A stretch of 64,000 bases of DNA from Pelagibacterium limicola (GCF_015694405.1 NZ_JADQDB010000010.1:1-64000), one strand, 5' to 3'; positions 1 to 8,005 are shown, counted from the stretch's first letter. The notes: generated by a model not told the origin, from the letters alone. A program made the numbers and translations.

Positions 1-509
1 GAGTGTACCTCAATAGAAAACGTGCACCTGTCAGTCGTATCCGCAATAACCTCCAGCTCGCGCCAAAGGCCAAAACACTTCCCGCAGTCCACGTTTCCCT
101 TTCCAACATAACCAACAATGTCAAATAGCAACGCTCTTGGCGTTCTCAGACCTTAAGGAACGATAAGGTGCATCCGGAGCGATCCGGCAGCACAATCCGC
201 CTTGTTCTGAAGTCGCAACGCTAGGCGGCGAGAGCGCCACCGCGTCTGCAGTTCCGGCGTTATATGGGACAGTCCCCGCCCGTGTCAACACACCAGATGT
301 GCAAAAATGACTCTTTTTTGACACCCGGTCTTTTACGGACTGAATCCCTACACAGGCTTCCAAGTTTGGCCTTATTTCCGGTTCATCCCCATATGAAGCA
401 ATGGCCTGATGGCCCATTGCGCCTCGATTGCTTGACATAACATGTTTGTGCGTCCATCCCTTTGACGCGCAGACCGGACAGGATCGACCCAACGGTCGGG
501 GGATAAGAG
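1..509. other. Gene-free left edge
   Basis: No convincing gene is seen on either strand in these 509 bases. Open frames here lack ribosome sites and look like no known protein. TTGACA hexamers occur at 318-323 and 432-437, but neither has a reasonable -10 box 16-18 bases downstream. Bases 174-196 carry a short repeat found again near 26.28 kb. The segment presumably holds the promoter and leader of the M23 peptidase gene. Confidence 0.6.
174..196. repeat. Short dispersed repeat, copy 1
   Basis: CCGGAGC followed by GATCCGGCAGCAC and AAT. The same string, with two single-base length differences, recurs at 26273-26297. This copy keeps only part of the palindrome (CCGGA at 174-178 against TCCGG at 183-187); the second is a perfect 10-bp-stem hairpin. 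It looks like a member of a dispersed intergenic palindrome family, not a coding remnant. Confidence 0.4.
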
Positions 510-2465
510 TTGAATGCAGCGCAGCGCAGCCGCCATGTCGCCCTTCTAAAGGCGACGGGCTTTGAGGATTCGCCGGCTTTGACGGTGAAATCCTCCGAGG
601 GTGCCCTGCCGCAGGGACGCGAGCTCAACTTCGCCTGGTTGACCGGAACGGTGCTAACGGGCGTTACCTCCTTTCTACTTATGGCCGCCGCGCTTCAGGT
701 GTCCTTTAAAGGTCAGGATACGTTTTCCACACCTTACGAAGCGCTGGCGATTCAGCGACCGGCTCATGTCTCCACGACATCCGCTGATTCGCTCGTGGCA
801 AAGACGCGACGCGCCAAGCCCGTAACCCAGACGCATTCGGACCGCCAGGTGATCGTGGCTTCGATCCGCGAGGAAATCGACGGCGTGGCGCGTATCCGCA
901 ATCAGCCGTTCACCCGTATCGAGTCGACGCTCGCCACCGCCGCGACCGCTCTTTCGGACAATATTCCCGAATACGATCCTGTAGCCCTTCTCGCACGCAA
1001 CGAACCCCTGCGCACGAACGCTGCCGCCGATCTAGTGAGCACCGATATTTACGGCGCCGACGTGGAAGGGGAAGTAACGGTCCGTACGGCCTCGCTTCCG
1101 CTCGACCTGAACCCGCCACGCGCCATTTCCGACATGAGCGCCGCCCAGTTCGTTCGCATGTCCGTCGAGGGTGCCTATACGGAGGCAGACCCGACGCTTC
1201 TCGCCTATGCGGGCTTCAATGTGGGCAGCCTGCGGGAACTGGCTACGAGTGCAGCCTCCGGGCCCATTGTCGGGTTTGCCGAAAATGTGACCTTGCTTCC
1301 CAAAACGCGGTCCAGCGAGGATGTCAGCCAGTCGAGAACAGAGCGCGTTCTCACGATTCGCGAGGACACCCCACTGACCGATGCGCTGATCCGGAACGGC
1401 TTTACGCCCCAGATGGTGGCCGCGGTGACCAGGGCGATGGGCAATGTCTATCCCGCCACGGTCCTTCCGCAAGGGTACCGCCTGCGTATTCTGCTGGGCC
1501 CCACACGGGGCAGCAACACCCTCATCCCCTATCGCGTCAGCATCTATTCGGGAACCAGCCACAGGGTGACCGTGGCGCTCACGGACCGCGGACAATACGT
1601 GCTGGCGCTCGAGCCGCCCGCCATCGCCTTTACTGAGGAAGACACCGAGGAAGTCAATCTCGCCAATCTGCCATCGATATACCGTTCGCTGTGGGAGACC
1701 GGCCGCAAACATGACCTTCCCGATGCGGTCATCGACCGGATAGCGGCCATGTATGCCTACGATCTCGACCTCACCCGCCGCATCGCGCCAGGCGATTCGA
1801 TCGACATGCTGCTTTCCGGGTCCCCGGAGACGGGCGATCAGGAGTTGCTCTATGTGAGCCTAAAGCTGGGCAACACCGTGCGCGAGCTTTTCCGTTTCCG
1901 TACCGATGACGGAGTGATCGATTTCTACAATCCTGATGGTGAGACCGGCAAGCAGTTCCTCCTGCGCCGTCCGCTCGAAGGTGGGGGCACGCTGCGCTCG
2001 CGCTACGGATATCGCCGCCATCCGGTCTTCGGCGACTATCGTCTTCACACCGGGGTCGATCTTTCCGCCCGCACCGGGACGCCGATCTATGCCGGCGGCG
2101 ACGGCGTCGTCGAGCGCGCACAATGGTTCTCGGGCTACGGCCGCTATGTCGAAATCCGGCACGCCAATGGCTACAACACCGCATACGGGCACATGTCTGC
2201 CATTGCCGATGGCATCACACCGGGCACCAGGGTGAGCCAGGGCCAGGTGATCGGCTATGTCGGCTCCACCGGCGTTTCGACCGGCCCGCACCTGCATTAT
2301 GAAATCAAGATCAACGGCCATACGGTCGATCCGCTCGCGGTAAAGCTCCCGCGCGCCAATTCATTACCCCCGCAATACCGGACGAGCTTCGACAACACCG
2401 TCGCCCAAATCCGTGCCCTGATGGTTCATGAGGCGACCCCCAACGTGACTGTGGCCTCGAACTAA
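510..2465 (+). CDS. M23 family metallopeptidase, membrane-anchored
   Basis: A 651-residue LytM-type zinc peptidase that probably cuts peptidoglycan cross-links in the periplasm. One membrane segment lies near residues 41-64, followed by a long variable periplasmic region. The C-terminal peptidase domain, about residues 490-620, has both zinc-binding elements: HTGVD (His and Asp, near 512-516) and HLHYE (near 593). The start is TTG, preceded by the purine-rich GGGGATAAGAG; a start further in would cut into the cytoplasmic tail or the membrane segment. It ends two bases before the convergent VOC gene. Family and fold are clear; whether it is active or a division-type activator cannot be told, although both zinc motifs are intact. 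Confidence 0.9.
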   Translation: MNAAQRSRHVALLKATGFEDSPALTVKSSEGALPQGRELNFAWLTGTVLTGVTSFLLMAAALQVSFKGQDTFSTPYEALAIQRPAHVSTTSADSLVAKTRRAKPVTQTHSDRQVIVASIREEIDGVARIRNQPFTRIESTLATAATALSDNIPEYDPVALLARNEPLRTNAAADLVSTDIYGADVEGEVTVRTASLPLDLNPPRAISDMSAAQFVRMSVEGAYTEADPTLLAYAGFNVGSLRELATSAASGPIVGFAENVTLLPKTRSSEDVSQSRTERVLTIREDTPLTDALIRNGFTPQMVAAVTRAMGNVYPATVLPQGYRLRILLGPTRGSNTLIPYRVSIYSGTSHRVTVALTDRGQYVLALEPPAIAFTEEDTEEVNLANLPSIYRSLWETGRKHDLPDAVIDRIAAMYAYDLDLTRRIAPGDSIDMLLSGSPETGDQELLYVSLKLGNTVRELFRFRTDDGVIDFYNPDGETGKQFLLRRPLEGGGTLRSRYGYRRHPVFGDYRLHTGVDLSARTGTPIYAGGDGVVERAQWFSGYGRYVEIRHANGYNTAYGHMSAIADGITPGTRVSQGQVIGYVGSTGVSTGPHLHYEIKINGHTVDPLAVKLPRANSLPPQYRTSFDNTVAQIRALMVHEATPNVTVASN

Positions 2466-2467
2466 CG

Positions 2468-2809
2468 CTACGCCTTGGGCTCGCTCCATATCGCCAATTC
2501 GTTGCCGCCAGGCTCGCGGAAGTGGAACCGCCGGCCGCCGGGAAAATCGAACTGCGGACGAACGACAATGCCGCCAGCCGCTCGCACCGCTGCCTCGGCA
2601 GCATCGAGATCGGGGGCATAGAGCACTGCAAGCGGAGCTTTGGGCTCCCCCTCCGCTTGTTCGACCCCGCCATCAAGGCCAGCATTCTCGAATGCGGCAT
2701 AATCCGGCCCGTAATCGGTGAATCCCCAGCCAAAGGCAGCCGAAAAGAACGCCTTGCTGGCGACGATATCGCTGCTTGCAAGTTCGAGATAATTGATGGT
2801 CACCTGCAT
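2468..2809 (-). CDS. VOC family (glyoxalase/bleomycin-resistance fold) protein
   Basis: A 113-residue single-domain protein of the vicinal-oxygen-chelate superfamily. It shows the paired beta-alpha-beta-beta-beta pattern: NYLELASSDIVASKAFFSAAFGW at the N-terminus and GRRFHFREPGGNELAIW at the C-terminus. The substrate cannot be predicted. Relatives annotated as glyoxalase or bleomycin-resistance-like bind metals or small toxic molecules. The ATG at 2809 follows a good ribosome site (GGAGG, eight bases upstream). A LexA-type box, GTTC-N7-GTTC, lies 18-32 bases upstream of the start, which suggests DNA-damage control, unusual for this family. It is convergent with the M23 peptidase gene and monocistronic. 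Confidence 0.85.
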   Translation of the reverse strand: MQVTINYLELASSDIVASKAFFSAAFGWGFTDYGPDYAAFENAGLDGGVEQAEGEPKAPLAVLYAPDLDAAEAAVRAAGGIVVRPQFDFPGGRRFHFREPGGNELAIWSEPKA

Positions 2810-2826
2810 GATCGGCCTCCATGTTT

Positions 2827-2841
2827 GTTCTCTCTATGTTC
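2827..2841 (-). promoter_or_regulatory. Candidate LexA (SOS) box before VOC gene
   Basis: On the plus strand GTTC, seven bases (TCTCTAT), GTTC; on the coding strand GAAC-N7-GAAC. This is the direct-repeat operator established for LexA of Rhodobacter and rhizobia. It sits just upstream of the Shine-Dalgarno of the VOC gene, where a bound repressor would cover the transcription start. I could not place a convincing -35/-10 pair, so the call rests on motif and position. Confidence 0.5.
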
Positions 2842-3068
2842 TTGCATAACGGAGCTCGGTCTGCAAGAGGCATCCGAAACCCTTTGGGCTTTGGGTAAAA
2901 GCGTGTTATGGGGCGCGCCAACGGCTTTTGCGGCGGATGGTCCAGCGCGAAATGCCATTTTGTCCCCAATCAGCACCTGTGCCGGTCTCCGCATAAAAAT
3001 ATGCGCCCGCCGTCCGATTTTCCTGTCTGCATCTGGTGCAGCGCAAAAATAGAAAAGCGAAGACACCC

Positions 3069-4514
3069 ATGCAGCCCCTTCCCGAAACCATTGCCGCCGC
3101 CCTTCTCGCGCGCGGCTATGCCGAACTGACTGACGTCCAATCTGCCGTGCTCGCCCCGGAAGCCGAAGGCCGTGACATGATCGTCTCGGCACAGACCGGC
3201 TCGGGTAAGACTGTTGCCTTTGGCCTCGCGATGGCGACGCGACTTCTTGAAGGCGGAGAAACGCTGCCCGAACACAGCGCGCCCCTGGCTTTGGTCGTTG
3301 CCCCGACCCGGGAGCTCGCGCTGCAGGTCGCACAGGAACTGAGTTGGCTCTACAAGCAGGCCAACGTCCGCATCGCCACCTGCGTCGGGGGCATGGACCC
3401 AGCGAAAGAGCGCCGGGCACTCTCGCGCGGCGCCCATATCGTCGTCGGCACGCCTGGCCGGCTTTGCGACCATATCAGGCGCGGCGCGCTTGACCTTTCT
3501 TCCATCTCTTATGTCGTGCTTGACGAGGCCGACGAGATGCTCGACATGGGGTTTCGCGAAGATCTCGAAGCGATCCTTGAAGCGACGCCGGAAACGCGCA
3601 ACACGCTGCTCTTTTCGGCCACCATGCCAAAGCCGATCCTCGCGCTCGCCAAGCGCTATCAGCGCGACATGCTGCGCATCTCGACCGTTGAATCGGGCAC
3701 GGCCCATGCCGATATCGATTATCGCGCCGTAACGATTGCGCCGGCTGACACCGAGCGCGCCGTCATCAACATCCTGCGCTTCCATGAAGCCCAGACCGCG
3801 ATGCTCTTTTGCGCCACCCGCGAAAATGTCCGCCAGCTTTATGAAGCGCTGACTGCGCGCGGCTTTACCGCCGTTGCGCTTTCGGGCGAGCACACCCAGA
3901 AGGAGCGCAATCAGGCAATCTCGGCCCTGCGCGATGGCCGCGCCCGTATCTGCGTTGCGACCGATGTGGCGGCGCGCGGCATCGATATCGCCTCGCTCAG
4001 CCTTGTCGTTCACGTCGAAATCCCCCGCGATGCCGAGGTGCTCCAGCACCGCTCGGGCCGCACGGGCCGCGCCGGTAACAAGGGCACCGCGATCCTCGTC
4101 GTCCCCCATACCCGCCGCAAGCGCGTCGAAGCGATGCTGCGCGAGGCCAAGATCAAGGCGTGGTGGGAAGATGTCCCGACCGCCGAAATGATCCGCACCA
4201 AGGATCGCGAACGTGTGCTCGCAACGCTCGGCGCACCCGTTGCCGCCGCCAGCGCGCATGAAGCCCAGCTTGTTGCCGAACTCCTGAAGCAGAAATCGCC
4301 CGAGGATATCGCGCTGACCCTGCTGCGCACCCACGCCCGCGATATGCCGGCGGCTGAAGATTTCATCCCCGCCGCATGGACGCCCGCGCCGTTCAAGAAG
4401 GACAAAAAGCCCTTCAAGCACCGCGCCGAAGGGGCCCGCGATTTCAAGAAGCCGGGCAAGCCCCATTTCGCCAAATCGTTCAAGCCCAAATACAAGGGCA
4501 AGAAGGCGAGCTGA
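3069..4514 (+). CDS. DEAD-box ATP-dependent RNA helicase
   Basis: A 481-residue DEAD-box helicase, probably acting in ribosome assembly, RNA decay or cold adaptation. In order it shows a Q-motif region (YAELTDVQSAVL), Walker A AQTGSGKT, PTRELA, VLDEADEMLD, SAT, ARGIDIA and HRSGRTGRAG, then an alpha-helical extension and a Lys/Phe-rich basic tail typical of RNA-binding C-termini. A GTG 33 bases upstream is in frame, but the ATG at 3069 matches family N-termini and follows a purine-rich stretch (AAGCGAAGA). The gene is monocistronic with about 230 bases of leader region before it. I cannot distinguish between RhlE-, CsdA- and DbpA-type function. Confidence 0.93.
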   Translation: MQPLPETIAAALLARGYAELTDVQSAVLAPEAEGRDMIVSAQTGSGKTVAFGLAMATRLLEGGETLPEHSAPLALVVAPTRELALQVAQELSWLYKQANVRIATCVGGMDPAKERRALSRGAHIVVGTPGRLCDHIRRGALDLSSISYVVLDEADEMLDMGFREDLEAILEATPETRNTLLFSATMPKPILALAKRYQRDMLRISTVESGTAHADIDYRAVTIAPADTERAVINILRFHEAQTAMLFCATRENVRQLYEALTARGFTAVALSGEHTQKERNQAISALRDGRARICVATDVAARGIDIASLSLVVHVEIPRDAEVLQHRSGRTGRAGNKGTAILVVPHTRRKRVEAMLREAKIKAWWEDVPTAEMIRTKDRERVLATLGAPVAAASAHEAQLVAELLKQKSPEDIALTLLRTHARDMPAAEDFIPAAWTPAPFKKDKKPFKHRAEGARDFKKPGKPHFAKSFKPKYKGKKAS

Positions 4515-4560
4515 CGCAAACGCTGTTTTGCATCCCGGCGGGCGCTGCTAGTCTGCCGGG

Positions 4561-4969
4561 ATGACACCACCTGTCCCCAACGAAATCTCCACAGCGCTTG
4601 AGCGCCACCCCGAAGCGATCCGGACCCAGCTCCTCGCCATCCGGGATGGTGATCTTCGCCGTTGCGCGCGCAACCGATGGCGTTGGGCAATTGACCGAAA
4701 CGCTCAAATGGGGCGAGCCGTCCTATCTCACCGAAAAGACCAAATCGGGCACGACAATAAGGCTCGGCGTCTCGAAACACGCCCCGGACAAACCGGCGAT
4801 TTTCGTCAATTGCCAGACCAGCCTGATCGGCGATTTCCGCGATCATTTCCGTGACGAATTCGCCTTTGAAGGCACCCGCGGGCTGATCGTCAGCGATGCC
4901 GCCGCGATCCCCCAGGCCCCGCTCAGCCAGTGCATCAAATCGGCGCTGACCTACCACAGGCGCAAATAA
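4561..4969 (+). pseudogene. DUF1801 protein gene, split by a +1 frameshift
   Basis: Two adjacent frames together spell one protein of about 136 residues. The first starts with ATG at 4561 (MTPPVPNEISTALERHPEAI...LLAIRD). The second takes over near 4649 (VIFAVARATDGVGQLTETLKWGEPSYL...) and ends at 4969. The halves join seamlessly if one G of the GG at 4648-4649 is removed, giving ...IRDVIFAVARATDG... The joined product resembles DUF1801-domain proteins, small alpha-beta proteins of unknown function. As written the gene yields only an unrelated 97-residue product. It is either a young pseudogene or a one-base sequencing or assembly error. There is no nearby slippery sequence that would suggest programmed shifting. 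Confidence 0.75.
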
Positions 4970-5166
4970 AAGCCTCACCTCCGACGCTTTTTACCCGCCG
5001 CCAAGCTGCGGCCAAACGCGGCTGCCCCACTGTCGCGTGACTTTGCCGATCACGTTTTTGACTTTCGGGCAACCATACCGGGGAACGGGCGTTGGGGATG
5101 CACGGGGCATAACTTTAACCGCGCTTGCTGATCGAAAATCCATGCGCGGCGTATGGAGAAAACAAA

Positions 5167-5547
5167 ATGCTAAAGCCCTTGCTCGCCAGCCTCACCATGG
5201 CCGCCGCCCTCCTCGCAGCACCGGTCTTCGCTCAGGATCTGACACCCAACGGAACCTGGGTCGACCAGTGGGGCACCACCTTCACCTTCGAGCTGTGTGG
5301 TGACGGCACCCAACTCTGCGGGGTGCTCAACGACATCCAGGGCGAGTCGCGCACCGAGGAAAACCTTGCCTTTGTCGACGAACAGGTCGTCGCGGCCGAT
5401 CAGGTTGCCCCCAACCAATGGGAAGGCCAGATCGCTCTCAACGGCGGCACTGCCACGGCAAAGGTGGAGATGATCGACGAAAACACGCTCACCATCACCG
5501 GATGCCAGTTCATCATCTGCAACTCGATCGAGTATGTTCGCGCCTGA
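5167..5547 (+). CDS. Secreted DUF2147 family protein
   Basis: A 126-residue exported protein. Residues 1-22 form a clear signal peptide (basic start, Leu/Ala-rich core, cleavage after APVFA). The mature part carries the DUF2147 pattern: GTWVDQWGTTFTFELCGDGTQLCGVL, with paired cysteines, then a beta-rich tail with a second Cys pair (TGCQFIICNS), so disulfides are likely. Function is unknown; relatives have a small lipocalin-like barrel and are periplasmic. The ATG at 5167 follows GGAGAA; an in-frame upstream start would destroy the signal peptide. A strong terminator follows 34 bases after the stop, so it is a single-gene unit. Confidence 0.85.
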   Translation: MLKPLLASLTMAAALLAAPVFAQDLTPNGTWVDQWGTTFTFELCGDGTQLCGVLNDIQGESRTEENLAFVDEQVVAADQVAPNQWEGQIALNGGTATAKVEMIDENTLTITGCQFIICNSIEYVRA

Positions 5548-5581
5548 TCGTTTGGTGAACCTGGGGACGGAACAGAGAAAG

Positions 5582-5607
5582 GCCGCAGCACACGCTGCGG
5601 CTTTTTT
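5582..5607 (+). terminator. Rho-independent terminator of the DUF2147 gene
   Basis: Perfect 8-bp stem GCCGCAGC / GCTGCGGC with the loop ACAC, followed by six T residues at 5602-5607. Confidence 0.9.
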
Positions 5608-5662
5608 GCGTGCATGAAGCATTTCATCGATTGGCGGAATCGACCTCTCTCCCCTCTCGCTT

Positions 5663-5681
5663 CCCCGGCCTTGAGCCGGGG
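5663..5681. repeat. Alphaproteobacterial-type intergenic palindrome
   Basis: CCCCGGC, CTTGA, GCCGGGG followed by TCCAG. This closely matches the widespread alphaproteobacterial intergenic palindrome (CCCGG-CTTGA/T-CCGGG-ATCCA type). Seven-bp perfect stem and five-base loop. Confidence 0.6.
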
Positions 5682-5716
5682 TCCAGGCTTGCTTGTTTTG
5701 TCTCACGGGCCGCACC

Positions 5717-5757
5717 GTGAAATCCATGACGGGCTAAAGCCGCCCTATGGATTTCAC
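5717..5757. repeat. 41-base hairpin-forming inverted repeat
   Basis: GTGAAATCCAT at 5717-5727 pairs perfectly with ATGGATTTCAC at 5747-5757. GGGC and GCCC strengthen the inner part, and GGGCC (5708-5712) can pair with GGCCC (5759-5763) outside. There is no T-tract, so it is not a simple terminator. Confidence 0.65.
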
Positions 5758-5938
5758 TGGCCCTCCGACGGGGCGGCGCAAACGTGCGCCGGGGTCCTCA
5801 CTTCGTTCGTCCTTCCCGTACTGAGGCATCGCTGTCCTTTCCGTCCTCATTATCGAGTCATCGGGGGGCCTCTCATGCGCGCACGCCCAGGCGCCCGATG
5901 GCTTTGGGCCTCGGGGGATGCTGGCCGTCGAACAGGCA

Positions 5939-5993
5939 TGGGGCGATGAACGCTCCGCACTCTTTTAGTCTGTATGAAGCGATCATCGCCCCA
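5939..5993. repeat. 11-bp inverted repeat
   Basis: TGGGGCGATGA at 5939-5949 is the exact reverse complement of TCATCGCCCCA at 5983-5993, with a 33-base AT-richer loop. GGATGC before it and GCATCC after it extend the pairing. Confidence 0.6.
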
Positions 5994-6427
5994 GGCATCC
6001 GGGATTTTAGGCTTATGGCGGCGTTCTCGGGCTGGGGTTTGTTGGGAGCACACCGTTTCCAATGGCTCCCGCTGCCCCTCCGGGTTTCCCCGGTGCGACG
6101 TGGGAGAGTCACACGGGCCGTTATTCTGACCCGCACCCCTCACATGTTATCCACATCCGGCCATCCGTCCGCTTTGGACCTCCGCTGGGACGACTCCCAT
6201 CGGACCCGGACCGACGCGGTTTTCAGGTCCGGTCCAGGGGGTAATCCGCCCTGAACCCTTCCATCCAACCTCCCGCCACACGTTCGTTGCGCATGCGTTC
6301 GGCGCGGGGTCGTGAGGGCAGTATGGCGCGGGTGGAGGCGGCGGGGATAAGATTTGTGTGAGTGGCTGTTTCCGACCCCATTTCGGTCGTTCAACGCCAG
6401 CCGATCAACACCCGAAAGATGACGGTC

Positions 6428-6901
6428 CTAGTCGGAGACACCGTCCTCCATACCTGCCATGATTTCCTGCAATCGGGAAAAGCCGACGCCCGTGCCGCTC
6501 TCTCGTACGTCACCGTCGGCCGGGTTCCCGAAGACGGCTTGTTCGGTGAATGTCATGGTGGTCTTGCCACCTTTGCTCGCGAACTCAACGGTGACGAGCG
6601 AGGAGGAAATGGGCGCGCCGTTGGTTCGCATGGTATAGGCGTACACAATGCGCTGGCGGGGATGAACCTCTAGGAAATGGGCCAGCATGGCTTGCTCAGT
6701 GCCATCGGGCATGCGCCAGATCATGCTCTCATGTCCGTCGACACGGAAATCGAAGCGATCCTCGATCACCCGCCAGTCGGGATGGCAAGCGTTCCAGCGG
6801 CGCTTGAGGTCGTGTTCCGACCAGAAGCGGAAAGCATGCGCGGGGCTGCCGGGCAGTTCCCGCTCGATTACAAACGACCTGTGATCGACGGCGACACCCA
6901 T
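6428..6901 (-). CDS. SRPBCC (AHSA1-like) family protein
   Basis: A 157-residue START/Bet-v-1-fold protein of the Activator-of-Hsp90-ATPase-homologue-1 group. Typical features are the opening VIERELPGSPAHAFRFWSEHDLKRRW and the closing helix ...ESGTGVGFSRLQEIMAGME. Such proteins form a hydrophobic cavity; the ligand is unknown. Its ATG shares one base with the stop of the ArsR regulator (TGATG), so it is translationally coupled. ArsR-SRPBCC pairs are a recurrent bacterial arrangement in which the regulator controls the cavity protein. Confidence 0.9.
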   Translation of the reverse strand: MGVAVDHRSFVIERELPGSPAHAFRFWSEHDLKRRWNACHPDWRVIEDRFDFRVDGHESMIWRMPDGTEQAMLAHFLEVHPRQRIVYAYTMRTNGAPISSSLVTVEFASKGGKTTMTFTEQAVFGNPADGDVRESGTGVGFSRLQEIMAGMEDGVSD

Positions 6902-7239
6902 CAGTGATCCTTCCCTTCAGGAATTTCGAGCATCAACTCGGCCAGACGGTCGAAAGCTGCATTAAGTTCGCGCTGTCGCTGATCGACCCAGTCGGCCAGT
7001 ATGACAAGGGCTTCCCTGCGCATGCGGTAGGTACGGGTGCGGCCCGTCTTTTTGCTGACGACAATGCCTCCTTCTTCGAGCACCTTGAGATGCTTGAGGA
7101 CAGCTGGCAGTTGAACTGCGGCAGGTGAGGCCAGTTCCTTCACCGATGCCGGACCCCGGCAAAGGCGTTCCACAAAGCCGCGGCGATGAGGGTCCGCCAT
7201 CACTTGGAAAAGGCGGTCCAGATTGTCTTGGCCCGTCAT
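6901..7239 (-). CDS. ArsR family winged-helix transcriptional regulator
   Basis: A 112-residue repressor-type protein: MTGQDNLDRLFQVMADPHRRGFVERL..., then a winged helix (SVKELASPAAVQLPAVLKHLKVLEEGGIV) and wing (KKTGRTRTYRM). No cysteine or histidine metal site is evident, so it is not an obvious metal sensor; it belongs with the SRPBCC-linked ArsR group. The frame is open far upstream, but the ATG at 7239 overlaps the stop of the glutathione-transferase gene (ATGA) and matches family length. It probably autoregulates the operon through the GAAACT motifs at 7936-8005. Confidence 0.92.
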   Translation of the reverse strand: MTGQDNLDRLFQVMADPHRRGFVERLCRGPASVKELASPAAVQLPAVLKHLKVLEEGGIVVSKKTGRTRTYRMRREALVILADWVDQRQRELNAAFDRLAELMLEIPEGKDH

Positions 7240-7922
7240 ACCAGTGGCTCCAGGAAGCGGGCCGGCATGGCCTCGCGATAAGGGAAGAACTTGAAATAGG
7301 GTTGCGCCTCGGAGAGCACGCGCCTCACGGACGGTCGCGCGAGCAGGCGTTCGAAATAACCGTGCAGTTGTGGCCGATCGTCTCCGCCCGGATGCACGAT
7401 AAGGGCGAAGAACAAAGCCGGCAGTGCCGAACAATCGGCCATGGTAAAGGTTTCCCCGGTGATCCATGGCCCCGTATAAAGCTGCCCTTCTATCATGCCA
7501 TAGGCCATGTCGAGCGTGGCATGCGCTTCCGCCAAGCCGTGAGGGTCTGTCGCTCCTTCCGGCCTGATACGGTCCGCGACGATCTTTTGCATGGGCACGC
7601 TGACATAGAGGTCAAAGAAGCGATCCCACAGACGCACATCCAACTGAAGGCCCGCATCGTCCGGAATGAGCGGCACGGGGCCTGGGTAATGCTGCTGCAG
7701 ATATTCGATCATGATGCTGGTTTCGGGCACGACCCGGTTGCACGCACTATCGTGGAGGACTGGGATCTTGCCGACAGGCCAGCGCTCGATATGCGCCGTT
7801 GCAGAACCCGGGTTGGAGAAGTCGACGAGACTGGGCTCAAACGGCGTTTCGTTCTCGTAAAGCGCGATGAGCACCTTGTGGCAAAATGAAGCGAGGGGAT
7901 GAAGGTGGAGGGTCAGACTCAT
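7236..7922 (-). CDS. Glutathione S-transferase family protein
   Basis: A 228-residue GST. The N-terminal thioredoxin-like domain (residues 1-85) has LHPLASFCHKVLIALYENETPFEP, the cis-Pro segment VGKIPVLHD and the glutathione-binding PETSIMIEYL. The C-terminal helical domain includes ITGETFTMADCSALPALFFA (the capping-box region). It probably conjugates glutathione to electrophiles; the substrate is unknown. It is the first gene of the gst-arsR-SRPBCC operon, overlapping arsR by four bases. This points to a small inducible detoxification unit. Confidence 0.93.
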   Translation of the reverse strand: MSLTLHLHPLASFCHKVLIALYENETPFEPSLVDFSNPGSATAHIERWPVGKIPVLHDSACNRVVPETSIMIEYLQQHYPGPVPLIPDDAGLQLDVRLWDRFFDLYVSVPMQKIVADRIRPEGATDPHGLAEAHATLDMAYGMIEGQLYTGPWITGETFTMADCSALPALFFALIVHPGGDDRPQLHGYFERLLARPSVRRVLSEAQPYFKFFPYREAMPARFLEPLV

Positions 7923-7935
7923 GACATATCCCTAA

Positions 7936-8005
7936 AGTTTCTGTTGTCGGAAACTATTAGCTGGATGATGCCGCGATGGCAAGAAACTTTCCATTCGTGG
8001 AAACT
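7936..8005 (-). promoter_or_regulatory. Operator-like GAAACT motifs before the gst operon
   Basis: On the plus strand GAAACT occurs at 7950-7955, 7983-7988 and 8000-8005, and its reverse complement AGTTTC at 7936-7941. Two dyads result: AGTTTC-N8-GAAACT (7936-7955), 14-33 bases upstream of the gst start, and TTTCCA-TTCG-TGGAAA (7988-8003). Such dyads are what an ArsR protein would bind; the encoded ArsR regulator is the obvious candidate. Confidence 0.45.

Larger units (their letters stand above)
5608..6427. other. Gene-free, palindrome-rich region
   Basis: About 820 bases without a supportable gene. The longest open frame (5784-6254, plus) has no ribosome site and a Pro/Arg/Ser-rich composition typical of non-coding GC-rich DNA. 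The region carries several inverted repeats: 5663-5681, 5717-5757, 5939-5993, and 6206-6232 (CCGGACC / GGTCCGG). One perfect DnaA-box 9-mer lies at 6147-6155. It separates the terminator of the DUF2147 gene from the end of the gst-arsR-SRPBCC operon. Possible contents are dispersed palindromic repeats or a structured RNA; I cannot decide which. Confidence 0.5.

Noticed and set aside
6147-6155. Perfect DnaA box TTATCCACA, considered as part of a replication origin
   Set aside because: A single 9-mer is expected roughly every other window by chance on two strands. There is no AT-rich unwinding region, no second box nearby and no dnaA, hemE or parAB context.
5784-6254. 156-codon plus-strand open frame in the gene-free region
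   Set aside because: No ribosome site, composition dominated by Pro, Arg and Ser, no family resemblance, and it runs through several inverted repeats.
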